Assembly: GCF_030296935.1 (NCBI RefSeq)
Contig: NZ_AP028032.1
Coordinates: 1,116,001-1,180,000, forward strand
Reading direction: 5' to 3'
DNA from: Coprobacter fastidiosus
Lineage (GTDB): Bacteria; Bacteroidota; Bacteroidia; Bacteroidales; Coprobacteraceae
DNA: 64,000 nucleotides
Under the pieces are notes generated by a model. That model worked only from the letters and a program-made list of their open reading frames with translations, was not told where the DNA came from and searched no databases. The position numbers and the translations under genes were made by a program. This document shows positions 30,601 through 39,451 of this stretch, one piece after another (position 1 is the stretch's first letter; each line of letters starts with the position of its first letter).

Positions 30601-30880
30601 CGAATGAGGTAGAACCATCTACTTTAATATCATTATTCGAAGTACTACCCTCTTTCTTAGGCTCGGCAGAAATATCGATAAAATCAAGCACATGTATCTC
30701 ATCACCGTTTTCAGCCAAAGTGAATGCCCGTGACAAAGTTTTTACCGGAGTTTCTGCCGATAAACCGTTATTTGTATCATTTCCGGCAGAAGAAAGATAC
30801 AAATCGGTAGCCGAAAGATAGTTGCCTGAACTGCAAAACAATGCAGCAACGAGTACATTTTTTAGTAAATTATTTTTCAT
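27674..30880 (-). CDS. Beta-helix plus SGNH acetylesterase (sialate O-acetylesterase-like), T9SS-secreted
   Basis: The 1068-residue protein has a signal peptide (~1-24). A parallel beta-helix (~25-520) has PMP-like turns ('GGAVYIRNASASFTDCVFDG', 'GGAVYVDNKTTG'). An SGNH-fold esterase domain (~540-960) follows, then a T9SS sorting domain (~990-1068). The esterase has the nucleophile motif GQSLSTG (S546), the oxyanion segment WMQGEYNY (W682-E686) and the catalytic-histidine block GGHLDANGYRW (H783). These match DUF303/SASA carbohydrate acetylesterases, so removal of O-acetyl groups from sialic acid or another sugar is expected. The esterase half is a close paralogue of the gene upstream (30915-32426). 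The beta-helix may bind polysaccharide or serve as a stalk. The operon starts at the upstream copy, 34 bases away. Confidence 0.88.
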   Translation of the reverse strand: MKNNLLKNVLVAALFCSSGNYLSATDLYLSSAGNDTNNGLSAETPVKTLSRAFTLAENGDEIHVLDFIDISAEPKKEGSTSNNDIKVDGSTSFELGGITYATWNVQGKNGVRPLDKSLKIIGKSAETCGFVGNGTTRLIRIDSFNQSIEFANLSFREGNSIPMGNDFGGAVYIRNASASFTDCVFDGNSADGRGGAAVYALLEQDRFSVSFTGCSFSDNTTGKGNGAVAHILGGKNILFKECLFENNTTTGLGGVFFVQGDLMLRVEKSVFKNNTAKDGGVFAFLDNAAKNTGAYFEGCAFLYNSVTEHGGAVYVDNKTTGSTCDLSFINTTFYGNHAASFGGTIMMNNGKDGSVLNLVNCTITRNTSAFGGATPQAGIRVTAGAANTVIYNIYNSIIENNYLKDDPTKVLDMSVQGNDSYLIDGKNFNLKNSFLGRLLADHGYTSPLENENYINYNGGSIAGLAIDPDQYIATQNSVPVYTTSPAYRQGNAEFLQDLGIMTDQLGAIRSFANGRCASGAIETPLTPGGGEGESSVYEHFIIYGQSLSTGHQSYPSMSTESLEGNYMIGDQVWINLGNTTFDKFNPLKASLAISDKNSAKTKNGGIAECPIVAAVNHLRLKLNDPDVKYVATSTGTGGKTIEQLSKHCTNGYLYNDFKYAMFYGAKISRELNSVISCPAIIWMQGEYNYTSDSEKGLTPGVPNTTDKNEYKALLYKLKNDMQQDVMNSYAQNEKPLFITYQTGAQYTRGKTLEIGMAQLETANENEDMICAGPVYPMTDRGGHLDANGYRWYGEMLGKAYYRTKVLGQRFVPLQPIEISRTDNAKEIKIRFLVPKLPLVLDDWTVQKKTDYGFRVYNDNAQQTITNIRIEGDCVYLTCAQDLSGVVEVNYAGDGANGGHGNLRDSDDYEAYYKYIDHDKKNPDNSYFYPRDKENDNYVTLRPDYEPKTQSGEIIYDQPYPLYNFSVAFYYKLDKGEQNYKVPNLDDITDSAEAVQVSGASLHQAGNSILLKGIKTPVQVKLYSLSGSLLQIIDAPQAGLYSLNDFNKGIYIAKAVIDGNPCTLKISIR

Positions 30881-30898
30881 ACTGATATAGAATAAAGA

Positions 30899-30917
30899 TT
30901 AATTAATTAATTAATTA
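30899..30917. repeat. TTAA tandem tract between the two esterase genes
   Basis: Four and three-quarter copies of TTAA lie in the 34-base gap between the paralogous esterase genes. It is a simple-sequence tract of the sort prone to slippage. Being intergenic, it could alter spacing but not the frame of either gene. Confidence 0.7.
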
Positions 30918-32426
30918 TTTATTTATCTCCAAGACTTTATCTAATTTGGACTTATCTTTTTCAGGAATATATATCCGGTATTTTTTTACACCTTTATCTA
31001 ACTTATAATAAAAAGCCACGCTGAAGTTATATAATGGATACGGGCGACCGTATATGATATTGCCAGACTTATCTCTCGGTTCATAATTAGGACGCAAAGT
31101 GACATAATTCCCATTCTTATCTTTATCCCGGGCAAAAACAAAAGTCCCATCGCTATTCTTTTCATCCTGATCGATATATGTATAATATGCTTTATAATCG
31201 TCACTATCCCGCAAATTACCATGGCCTTTAAATTCATCAGCTCCGGCATAAGTCACCTCTATTGCTCCCGATAAATCCTTTTCACAAGTTATATACACAC
31301 AGTCACCCTTTACCTTTACATCCGTAATCTTTTGCCGGATACCATCATTATAAATAGCGAAACCGTAATCTTTTATCTTTTCCGTAGTATAATCATCAAG
31401 TACCAACGGCTTCACAGGAACTCTAAAACAAATTTTAATTTCTTTAGAATCAGAAGTTCTCGATAATTCTTCGGGTTGTAAAGGAATAAAAGGTTTTCCC
31501 CCGATTATAGTACGGTAATAAGCCTTAGCCAACATCTCTCCATACCAACGGTAACCGTTCGCATCGAGATGTCCCCCGCGGTCCGTCATCGGATACACCG
31601 GACCGGCACAAATAATATCTTCCGTTTCGTTTGCAGCCTCTAATTGGGCCATACCGATATTCAAGGTTCTCCCTCGAGTATATTGCGCACCGACCTGATA
31701 GGTTATAAAAAGAGGCTTACTGTGCTGATTATAAATAGAAACGACATCATTTTGCATATCGTTTTTCAACCGTAGCATTAAAGTCTTATATTCATCTTTT
31801 CCCACCACATTCGGAATATGGGGTAATAATCCCCTCGTCGTATCTGCCCAATAATTATATTCCCCTTGCATCCAAATCACTAAAGGACACGTCACAGTTG
31901 CATTTTCTTTAGCCGCTATCTGCGGTGCGGCAAATGCCGCTTTCAAAAAACCTTCCTGATAAATATTTTTATTCCGGCAATGTTTCGATAATTGGTCGAT
32001 CGTCTTTCCTCCCACACCCGTAGAAGTCGCAATATAATTAACAGACGGATCATTTATCTTTAATCTCAAATGATTGACTGCGGCAACGATCGGACATTCG
32101 GCAATACCGCCATTCCGACTCAAAGGAGATCTTTTCTCGGTTAGAGCCAAAGAGGATTTTAACGGATTCAAAATCGCAGAATTACGATTACCTTGATTAA
32201 TCCATATTTGATCTCCGATCATATAATTCCCCGACAAAGGTTCTGTTGTCAAAGCCGGATAAGATTGATGTCCGGTAGAAAGGCTTTGCCCGTAAATGAT
32301 AAAATGCTGGTAAATTTTCGTATCCGGAGTTTCTGATTTCTTCTCTGCGGCAATTCCATAATTAAATGCCGCACCTAAAGCAACGGTCAGGACGTATGCT
32401 TTCAAATTTAGTATATGTGCTTTCAC
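30915..32426 (-). CDS. SGNH acetylesterase (sialate O-acetylesterase-like), exported
   Basis: The 503-residue exported esterase resembles the C-terminal two thirds of its neighbour, without the beta-helix or the T9SS domain. It has a signal peptide (~1-27, ending IAAEKK). The nucleophile block is GQSLSTG (S48), the WMQGEYNY block lies near residue 185, and GGHLDANGYRWYGEML lies near 285. Family knowledge predicts deacetylation of O-acetylated sugars, most often sialic acids. Lacking lipobox and sorting domain, it is probably periplasmic, while its paralogue acts outside the cell. That would allow acetyl removal on both sides of the outer membrane. It is the first gene of the two-gene minus-strand unit, transcribed from the box at 32448-32455. 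Confidence 0.88.
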   Translation of the reverse strand: MKAHILNLKAYVLTVALGAAFNYGIAAEKKSETPDTKIYQHFIIYGQSLSTGHQSYPALTTEPLSGNYMIGDQIWINQGNRNSAILNPLKSSLALTEKRSPLSRNGGIAECPIVAAVNHLRLKINDPSVNYIATSTGVGGKTIDQLSKHCRNKNIYQEGFLKAAFAAPQIAAKENATVTCPLVIWMQGEYNYWADTTRGLLPHIPNVVGKDEYKTLMLRLKNDMQNDVVSIYNQHSKPLFITYQVGAQYTRGRTLNIGMAQLEAANETEDIICAGPVYPMTDRGGHLDANGYRWYGEMLAKAYYRTIIGGKPFIPLQPEELSRTSDSKEIKICFRVPVKPLVLDDYTTEKIKDYGFAIYNDGIRQKITDVKVKGDCVYITCEKDLSGAIEVTYAGADEFKGHGNLRDSDDYKAYYTYIDQDEKNSDGTFVFARDKDKNGNYVTLRPNYEPRDKSGNIIYGRPYPLYNFSVAFYYKLDKGVKKYRIYIPEKDKSKLDKVLEINK

Positions 32427-32447
32427 TATGTATAAATTTATTTAGAA

Positions 32448-32455
32448 CAAATGTA
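32448..32455 (-). promoter_or_regulatory. -7 promoter box for the esterase pair
   Basis: On the minus strand this reads TACATTTG (TAnnTTTG), 22 bases before the start codon at 32426, leaving a very short leader. It is divergent from the mnmA promoter at 32620-32627. Confidence 0.5.
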
Positions 32456-32619
32456 AAAGAGTGATATTAATAATACTCATAATTCTGCCTTAATTTGTAA
32501 ATACAAACGAATAAAATGCATTTAAAAATAAATTTATACTGATTAAGAACCTATATTATAAAAGCACCTAAATTATAATTAAAAAAGTGTTTTCTAATTT
32601 AATCTACACCATTTTCATG

Positions 32620-32627
32620 TACATTTG
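32620..32627 (+). promoter_or_regulatory. -7 promoter box for mnmA
   Basis: TACATTTG matches TAnnTTTG and ends 69 bases before the mnmA ATG. No clean -33 box is present. The rest of the 270-base divergent spacer shows nothing else I could identify. Confidence 0.45.
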
Positions 32628-32696
32628 CAGACAAAAGAATGATCATATCGTTATTCAAAAAACAAAACAACTACACTAAGAAAACATAATATATCA

Positions 32697-33764
32697 ATGA
32701 ATATAGCCATGTTAGCCTCCGGCGGGGTCGATAGTTCGGTTGCCGTCTATCAATTGAAAGAAGCCGGATATACTCCTACTCTATTTTACATCCGTATCGG
32801 TATGGAAGATAAAGATAAAAATCTGGACTGCCACTCGGAGGAAGATATAGAAATAGTCACTTATATAGCTCGTAAATACGGATGTCCGATGGAGATAGTT
32901 TCTCTACATAACGAATATTGGGAATATGTCATGGGGTATGCTTTCGAAACGATAAAAAGAGGTCTGACTCCTAATCCTGATGTAATGTGCAATAAATTCA
33001 TCAAATTCGGATTTTTTGAAAAATATTGGGGAAAAGACTTCGATAAAATAGCTACAGGGCATTATGCTAATACCCGAATCATGGATGATATTACTTATCT
33101 CGCCACTGCAAAAGATACGATAAAAGATCAAACCGATTTTTTGGCACAACTTAATCACGTACAAATCTCCAAATTACTATTTCCTATCGGAAATATGATG
33201 AAAGGCGAAGTCAGAACAATTGCCTTACAACAGAATCTTCCGAGTGCTCGAAGAAAAGACAGTCAGGGAATTTGCTTCTTGGGGAATATTAACTATAACC
33301 AATTTATACGTAATTATTTAGGAGAAAAAGAAGGAGATATAATAGACTTAAAAAGTGGGCATATAGTCGGAAGACATAAAGGATACTGGTTTCACACCAT
33401 CGGACAAAGAAAAGGTCTCGGCCTCAGCGGGGGGCCGTGGTTTGTCATAAAAAAAGATCCGGAACAGAATATACTATATGTTTCGAACGGATCTGACCCG
33501 GAAACACAATACGGAAACATTCTTGATTTAAGTGGATTCCAGTTCATATCCGGAAATCCTCTCGGAGACCTTTCACATAATACACCGATCACATTTAAAA
33601 ACCGGCACACTCCGGAATTTACACCGGGAACGATACAATGCATCGACAATAATATTGTCAGAATCACTTCCGAAAAAAAAATACAAGGTATCGCCCCCGG
33701 ACAATTCGGTGTCATATACAGCCATGATAAAGAACTTTGTCTGGCCAGCGGAATTATACAATAG
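32697..33764 (+). CDS. mnmA: tRNA-uridine 2-thiolase MnmA
   Basis: The cytoplasmic 355-residue enzyme adds sulfur to C2 of the wobble uridine (U34) of Lys, Glu and Gln tRNAs, using ATP and a sulfur relay. The PP-loop SGGVDSS (residues 8-14) binds ATP. The two catalytic cysteines are C98 in 'NPDVMCNKFIKFG' and C193 in 'SQGICFLGN'. The mid-domain line 'TGHYANTR' and the C-terminal 'GQRKGLGLSGGPWFV' are family hallmarks. Bacteroidota often carry more than one MnmA-like gene, so this may be one of two paralogues. It stands alone, with its own promoter and an AT-rich terminator shared with the efflux operon. Confidence 0.93.
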   Translation: MNIAMLASGGVDSSVAVYQLKEAGYTPTLFYIRIGMEDKDKNLDCHSEEDIEIVTYIARKYGCPMEIVSLHNEYWEYVMGYAFETIKRGLTPNPDVMCNKFIKFGFFEKYWGKDFDKIATGHYANTRIMDDITYLATAKDTIKDQTDFLAQLNHVQISKLLFPIGNMMKGEVRTIALQQNLPSARRKDSQGICFLGNINYNQFIRNYLGEKEGDIIDLKSGHIVGRHKGYWFHTIGQRKGLGLSGGPWFVIKKDPEQNILYVSNGSDPETQYGNILDLSGFQFISGNPLGDLSHNTPITFKNRHTPEFTPGTIQCIDNNIVRITSEKKIQGIAPGQFGVIYSHDKELCLASGIIQ

Positions 33765-33778
33765 ATTTTTAGGTTCAG

Positions 33779-33832
33779 AACCTATTTAAATTTTTCAACT
33801 CAAAAAAGATCTGTACAAAATTTAAATAGGTT
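33779..33832. terminator. Bidirectional terminator between mnmA and the efflux operon
   Basis: A 16-bp exact stem (33779-33794 with 33817-33832) with a 22-base loop is followed by TTTTT on the plus strand. The stem is AT-rich, with one GG/CC pair near its base. It lies between convergent genes. Confidence 0.7.
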
Positions 33833-33833
33833 T

Positions 33834-35135
33834 TTACTGAATCTGTAAACGACCACTCAACAACAACAATGAGACTTCGGTTGATTTTGCCTGAAATTGA
33901 GCCGAAATTTTTCGAGTTACAGCATCTAAATAGCTTCGTTGAAATTCTCTGAACTCCAATCCCGAAAGACTCCCGAGCCGATATCTTTCTAATGCGGTTT
34001 TAAGGCTGACCAATGCTACTTCTGCACTTTCCGACTCAAAACCGACCATAATCAAGTTATTCTCATAACTGTTATAAAGTTGAGCCAAGTCACTTAACAT
34101 CTGTAACTCTACTTCCTGATAACTCAGCTTACTATTTTCTATCTCAATCTTCGCATTTCTTACCTTCTTACGGGTTTCTAAACGATTAAACAACGGTACG
34201 GAAAGTGTAACCCCCCAAAACGGGCCGGTATTCTGATTAAAAGTCGATATAGATGCCGGTGATTCAGTCCGTGAAAAACTATACCCTGCCGTAAAATCTA
34301 CCGAAGGGAAATAAGCCGACCGGGCCAATTTAAGATCAAGCTCCGACACTTTCTGTTCCCGACGAGCAATCAATAGTGTCGTATTGTTATTCAACATCAA
34401 CGTTTGTACTTCATCTTTCGGGTACATCGGATGTAACAGTATCGTATCTTTTACATATCCTCTTTTATGCAGATCGATATTCATCAGCGTATTCAATGTA
34501 ATATAAGCACTACGCAACTGCTCTTGCTGCTTTACTAATGTCGAACTATCAGAATTCAGATCGATTTTGGTCTGCTTCAGCTCCAAACCTGAAAGACTCC
34601 CAATCCGGTTTTTCTGTAAGGCTATTTCATATCGTTGACGGGAAAGATCAAGACTTTGCTTAGCTGCATCCAGCAAACTCTTCTGTACCAATACATTATA
34701 ATATTCTGTATTAACTTGTGCTATCAAATTCTCAACAGCCATACGAGTTTTCAGTTCTCCGATAGCAATAAACTCATTGAGTTTTTCATGGGTCGTAAAC
34801 ATCGCCAAACCATCAAAAATAGTCCAGTTCAAATTTATATTAGCACCATAATTATCGGTAATGCTGCCACTGAATTTTTTCTCTGTTCCGCTATTCGCAT
34901 CTTTCCTTTTCGAATTTATAATCGATTCTTTCTGTGTACCTTCTGCCGAAAGTGAAGGCAAAAAAGAAGAATAATTCTGGTTATTACGCTCTATCTGTTC
35001 TTCATTCTTTGCAATACGGATACCGTAATTAGATTCCAATGCTTTACTGATGCAATCGGAAAGCGTTAAGGTCTCTTGCGCCGTTACTCCCAACGGACAA
35101 ATCAATAAAAAAAATATTACAATACTTCTTATCAT
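33834..35135 (-). CDS. TolC-family outer-membrane efflux protein
   Basis: The 433-residue outer-membrane channel of an RND efflux system has a signal peptide (1-19, ending VTAQ). Two long repeats of coiled-coil helices contain the family's recurring 'R.GSLSGLELKQ..' and 'RYRLGSLSGLEFREFQRSYL' lines. There is no N-terminal lipobox, unlike OprM-type members. Its start overlaps the pump gene's stop by four bases, so it is the last gene of the adaptor-pump-channel operon. Confidence 0.92.
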   Translation of the reverse strand: MIRSIVIFFLLICPLGVTAQETLTLSDCISKALESNYGIRIAKNEEQIERNNQNYSSFLPSLSAEGTQKESIINSKRKDANSGTEKKFSGSITDNYGANINLNWTIFDGLAMFTTHEKLNEFIAIGELKTRMAVENLIAQVNTEYYNVLVQKSLLDAAKQSLDLSRQRYEIALQKNRIGSLSGLELKQTKIDLNSDSSTLVKQQEQLRSAYITLNTLMNIDLHKRGYVKDTILLHPMYPKDEVQTLMLNNNTTLLIARREQKVSELDLKLARSAYFPSVDFTAGYSFSRTESPASISTFNQNTGPFWGVTLSVPLFNRLETRKKVRNAKIEIENSKLSYQEVELQMLSDLAQLYNSYENNLIMVGFESESAEVALVSLKTALERYRLGSLSGLEFREFQRSYLDAVTRKISAQFQAKSTEVSLLLLSGRLQIQ

Positions 35136-38100
35136 GATTTCGTATAAGTTTCTTCATTAACCACTTTGATCTTAGAAGCCGACAAATATGTATAAATTGC
35201 CGGAATTACATAAAGTGTCAATCCGGTAGCACATACCATTCCGCCGACAACAGCAATACCCATAGCGATACGGCTCTCCGAACCCGAACCTGTAGCCAAC
35301 GCCATAGGTAGTGTTCCCAACACCGTAGAAAGACTGGTCATCAATATGGGTCGAAAACGTGCTACAGCAGAATCAAGTATAGCCTCATGCATACTTAAAC
35401 CGTCAGCCTTACGCTGATTAGCAAACTCGACAATTAAAATACCGTTCTTCGAAACCAACCCTATCAGCATAATTATACCGATTTGGCTAAAAATATTCAT
35501 CGTTTGTCCGAAATACCATAAAGAAAGTAATGCTCCCACCAATGCCAACGGGACTGTAAGCATAATAATCAACGGATCTCGGAAACTTTCAAATTGGGCT
35601 GAAAGAACAAGATAAATAAATATCAATGCAAAAACAAATGCAAACAAAAGACTGGAAGAGCTTTCTACAAAATCTTTTGAACTTCCGGACAGAGTCGTTT
35701 TAAAATCTTCATTCAAAACTTTGTCTGCGATTCTGTCCATCTCATCGATACCCTGTCCTAATGTCTTTCCTTTTGCCGGAGACGCAGAAACTGTTGCCGA
35801 GACAAAACGGTCGTATCTAAATAATCGAGGGGGCGTACTACTCTCTTCCATTGTCACCAAATTATCTAAACTGACCAGTTTATTATCTTTTCCCCTCACA
35901 TAAACCGTTGCCAAATCGGCAGGTTTATTCCGTTGCGATTTATCGAACTCGCTTATGATCTGATATTGTTTTCCATTCAGGATATAATATCCTATCCTCT
36001 GATCACTCATGGTTAGCTGCAATGTTCTCGAAATATCTTCTACCGATACCCCTAACAAAGCGGCCTTATCCCGATTAATATTAATCGTCAGTTCCGGTTT
36101 AGTAAATTTCAAGTCCAAATCATAAGTAGAAAATTCCGGACTTTGAGAAACCTCATTCATAAATTTAGGCAGAATACCTTTCAAATCATCCAGATTCTTT
36201 GCTTGTATGACATACTCTACCGGTAATCCTCCCCGCTGATTGCCGAAAGTCTGACGTTGTGTTACCATAGTACGAGCACCGGTAAGCTGCTTCAATTGAG
36301 GAGCTAAATCATCGGCAATTTCCTGCTGAGTACGATCACGATCTTCTGACGGAACTAACATTACATTACAAAATGCAGAATTGGTTTGTCCTCCTCTTCC
36401 GGTCAAAGACATAATCAAATCTTCTTCCGGAACTTCTTTTTCTAAATAGGTAGTCAAATCCGTCATATACTGGTCCATATATTCAAAACTCGATCCCTCT
36501 GTCGCCGTAGATACGACCCTCAACTGAGCACGATCTTCCATCGGAGACATTTCGGAGGGTAACGTCATCCAAAAATAATAGATGGCTACACCCGACAATA
36601 ATAAAATAATCGGAGCGATATAACGATGCCGCATAAAAGATTCCAGGCTACTGCGATACGCATTCGTAAACCATACGAAAAAAGGTTCGGTAACTCTGTA
36701 AAACCAATTACCGGTCACATTTCGGGTTAACAATTTAGTCGAAAGCATCGGTGTGAACGACAACGCAACAAATGAAGATATCGCTACAGCTCCCGCGATT
36801 ACGACACTAAACTCACGAAAAAGACGACCGGTCGTTCCTTGTAAAAAGACAATAGGCACAAATACGGCAACTAATGCAACCGTCGTAGCAATTACCGCAA
36901 AGAATATTTCCTGAGAACCTTTAAACCCGGCTTCCAAAGGAGACATGCCTTTTTCTACCTTATTATAAATATTCTCCATCACGACAATAGCATCATCGAC
37001 AACAAGACCTATTGAAAGAACGATTGCCAAAAGTGTAAGGATATTTATCGTGAATCCGGCCAAATACATTATAAAAAATGTACCGACCAAAGATATCGGT
37101 ATCGTCAACACAGGTATAAGCGTCGTACGCCAGTTACGTAAAAATAAAAATATAATAAGAACAACGAGAACAAAAGCTTCTACAATCGTACTTTTAACTT
37201 CATTGATCGAATTGCGGATAAACACTGTATCATCTTGATAAATACCGCATTGCATATCATCCGGCAAATCGGCTTTAATATCTTCCACTACCTTATATGC
37301 CCGATCCACAATATCCACATAATTAGCTCCCGGCTGCGGGATAATAACACACCCCACCATAGGGTTGTTATTCATCTTCATTATATAACGATTATTCTCC
37401 GAATCGACGGTAGCTTTTCCTACATCTCTGAAACGAACGACTTTATCCCCATCCCGACGCAGCACGAGGTTATTAAAATCCTCTACCGTCAACAACCGTC
37501 CCATCGTACGCACCGTCAATTCTGTGTTATCTCCCTCGATACGTCCCGAAGGCAACTCTACATTTCCGGCAGAAACGGCGTTACTCACGTCCATCGGCGT
37601 AAGACCGTAGGCAGACAATAACATCGGGTCCATTTTAAGCCGGATCGCCAGCCTTTTCTCTCCCCATATTTCTACGCTACTTACACCGGGAATCGTTTGC
37701 AACCGTTCTTTAAGATGCAAATCGGCATACGTACTTACATCGATAATCGAACGGGTATCGCTACTTAAATAAAGGCCAAAAATCGGCTGAGCGTCGGCAT
37801 CGGCTTTTGAAACTACCGGAGGATCTATATCTTCAGGTAATTTTCTCAACGCTCCCGAAACTTTGTCACGAACATCGTTCGCCGCTGTCTCGAGAGGCAC
37901 TTCCAACTCAAACTCTATTCTTATATTACTCCGACCATCCCGACTCTGACTTACCAAAGAACGGATTCCGGGAATCCCATTAATAGCAGACTCTAACGGT
38001 TCGGTAATTTGCGTTTCCACAACATCGGCATTTGCTCCGGTGAAAGTCGTACTCACCGATATAATAGGAGGATCGACACTGGGATAATCTCGGACACCTA

Positions 38101-38203
38101 AAAATGTTATACCGATCATACCTATAATGATAAATACCAAATTCATCACCGTAGCAAGGACCGGACGTTTTATACTGACAGAAGATAGACTCATGGCGGA
38201 CAA
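35132..38203 (-). CDS. RND multidrug efflux pump, HAE1 family (AcrB/MexB-like)
   Basis: This 1023-residue inner-membrane proton/drug antiporter has the length and layout of the HAE1 family: 12 transmembrane helices and two large periplasmic loops. The proton-relay pair in TM4 is D403-D404 within 'GLVVDDAIVVMENI'. The N-terminus 'SIKRPVLATVMNLVFIIIG' and first loop 'DYPSVDPPIISVSTTF' are typical. It lies 12 bases after the adaptor and overlaps the TolC gene. No regulator gene sits beside the operon. The substrate range cannot be told from sequence. Confidence 0.95.
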   Translation of the reverse strand: MSAMSLSSVSIKRPVLATVMNLVFIIIGMIGITFLGVRDYPSVDPPIISVSTTFTGANADVVETQITEPLESAINGIPGIRSLVSQSRDGRSNIRIEFELEVPLETAANDVRDKVSGALRKLPEDIDPPVVSKADADAQPIFGLYLSSDTRSIIDVSTYADLHLKERLQTIPGVSSVEIWGEKRLAIRLKMDPMLLSAYGLTPMDVSNAVSAGNVELPSGRIEGDNTELTVRTMGRLLTVEDFNNLVLRRDGDKVVRFRDVGKATVDSENNRYIMKMNNNPMVGCVIIPQPGANYVDIVDRAYKVVEDIKADLPDDMQCGIYQDDTVFIRNSINEVKSTIVEAFVLVVLIIFLFLRNWRTTLIPVLTIPISLVGTFFIMYLAGFTINILTLLAIVLSIGLVVDDAIVVMENIYNKVEKGMSPLEAGFKGSQEIFFAVIATTVALVAVFVPIVFLQGTTGRLFREFSVVIAGAVAISSFVALSFTPMLSTKLLTRNVTGNWFYRVTEPFFVWFTNAYRSSLESFMRHRYIAPIILLLSGVAIYYFWMTLPSEMSPMEDRAQLRVVSTATEGSSFEYMDQYMTDLTTYLEKEVPEEDLIMSLTGRGGQTNSAFCNVMLVPSEDRDRTQQEIADDLAPQLKQLTGARTMVTQRQTFGNQRGGLPVEYVIQAKNLDDLKGILPKFMNEVSQSPEFSTYDLDLKFTKPELTININRDKAALLGVSVEDISRTLQLTMSDQRIGYYILNGKQYQIISEFDKSQRNKPADLATVYVRGKDNKLVSLDNLVTMEESSTPPRLFRYDRFVSATVSASPAKGKTLGQGIDEMDRIADKVLNEDFKTTLSGSSKDFVESSSSLLFAFVFALIFIYLVLSAQFESFRDPLIIMLTVPLALVGALLSLWYFGQTMNIFSQIGIIMLIGLVSKNGILIVEFANQRKADGLSMHEAILDSAVARFRPILMTSLSTVLGTLPMALATGSGSESRIAMGIAVVGGMVCATGLTLYVIPAIYTYLSASKIKVVNEETYTKS

Positions 38204-38215
38204 TACAGTTTAATG

Positions 38216-39283
38216 TTATTCTACGGTTTCAGGCTTTACGGCAGCCCCTTCTTTTACTTGCATCAATCCGGTTACCAATATGGTATCCCCGACCGACAAA
38301 CCCGAGATTACCTCGATTTTATTCTCTGTACGTTGTCCTGTCTCTATAACGGTAGAATGAGCTTTCCCATTTCTTAACATCCAAACTTTTTTACCTTCCA
38401 TTTCAGGGACAACCGACTGTGTAGGAACAAGCAACGAATGATTGGAGACTCTGGTTATAAGATTTAACCGGGCAAACATTCCCGGAGCTAATAATCGACC
38501 GGGATTTTCACAACGGGCACGTATCGAAATAGTACGAGTATCCGAATCGACTTTAGAGTCAACAGCATATACCGACGCATTGAATTTCTTGTCGGACGAT
38601 TCCGTCGTAAACTGTACCATTGCCCCGACCAATGCTTTTCCCGCATATTTTTCCGGAACTGAAAATTCGACTTTCAATAACCCGTCATCAACTAAACGTG
38701 TGACGATCGTACTCGGTTGTAAATATGCTCCTAAACTGACATTACGAAACCCGAGAACTCCGGCAAAAGGAGCTCTTAATTCCGTCTTATCTATTTTTAC
38801 TTTCAAAAGAGAAATATCTGCTTCTATCAAATTATAATCAGTTTGTACCTGATCAAACTCTTCACGGCTAACAGCATCTTTTTCAAATAATATGCGTTGA
38901 CGTTCCAATTTCTCGGACAACAGTTTCTGCTGAAAAAGTGCACGCTTCAACTGTGCTTGCAAATCAGAATCATCGACTTTAAGCAACAATGCTCCTTTTT
39001 CGACATGTTGCCCTTCCTTAAAATAAATTCCGACAATTTTTCCCGTCGTTTCAGCGACCAAATCGACTTCTTCATTCGGCAACAATGTTCCGACAGCCTG
39101 AATATCGGAACTCAACCTGAACGGCTTCACAATAAATGCATTGACCGGAATCTGCGTTCCCTTCTTAATATCTTTTTTACTTTCTCCCACTGGAGAATCC
39201 ATCAACTTAACTGCAATCAACCCACCAATAAGTAAAACGGGAATACCGATTTTCAATAAATTCTTTACATACCTGTTTTTCAT
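38216..39283 (-). CDS. RND efflux periplasmic adaptor (membrane fusion protein)
   Basis: The 355-residue adaptor links the pump to TolC. It is anchored by an N-terminal hydrophobic helix (~12-28) without a lipobox cysteine. The biotinyl-lipoyl halves are 'VDLVAETTGKIVGIYFKEGQ' and 'KTELRAPFAGVLGFRNVSLG', flanking a helical hairpin at ~105-165. The beta-barrel and membrane-proximal domains follow. It is the first gene of the operon. No clear promoter box was found in the 168 bases upstream. Confidence 0.93.
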   Translation of the reverse strand: MKNRYVKNLLKIGIPVLLIGGLIAVKLMDSPVGESKKDIKKGTQIPVNAFIVKPFRLSSDIQAVGTLLPNEEVDLVAETTGKIVGIYFKEGQHVEKGALLLKVDDSDLQAQLKRALFQQKLLSEKLERQRILFEKDAVSREEFDQVQTDYNLIEADISLLKVKIDKTELRAPFAGVLGFRNVSLGAYLQPSTIVTRLVDDGLLKVEFSVPEKYAGKALVGAMVQFTTESSDKKFNASVYAVDSKVDSDTRTISIRARCENPGRLLAPGMFARLNLITRVSNHSLLVPTQSVVPEMEGKKVWMLRNGKAHSTVIETGQRTENKIEVISGLSVGDTILVTGLMQVKEGAAVKPETVE

Positions 39284-39332
39284 GCAATCTCTGAGCTATT
39301 TATTTTTTGTAGATGTGCGTATACTTATAAAA

Positions 39333-39366
39333 ATATAGGACTCTGTCATGGGGCAGAATCCTATAT
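39333..39366 (-). terminator. Terminator after pepD
   Basis: A 13-base stem with one mismatch (39333-39345 with 39354-39366) reads into TATTTTTATAAG on the minus strand, about 90 bases after the pepD stop. It separates pepD from the efflux operon. Confidence 0.65.
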
Positions 39367-39451
39367 ATAATAGTTCAAATATTTATACGGTTGATTTCAG
39401 CCTCCTTTCTTGTCCAAAAACAGTCCTTAGACAGCGAAATCCTACAAAGGT

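Noticed and set aside
32585-32594. AAGTGTTTT-like sequence upstream of mnmA
   Set aside because: It resembles the first half-box of the ECF-type motif, but no GTTTTATA follows at 13-14 bases and a normal -7 box is present at 32620-32627.
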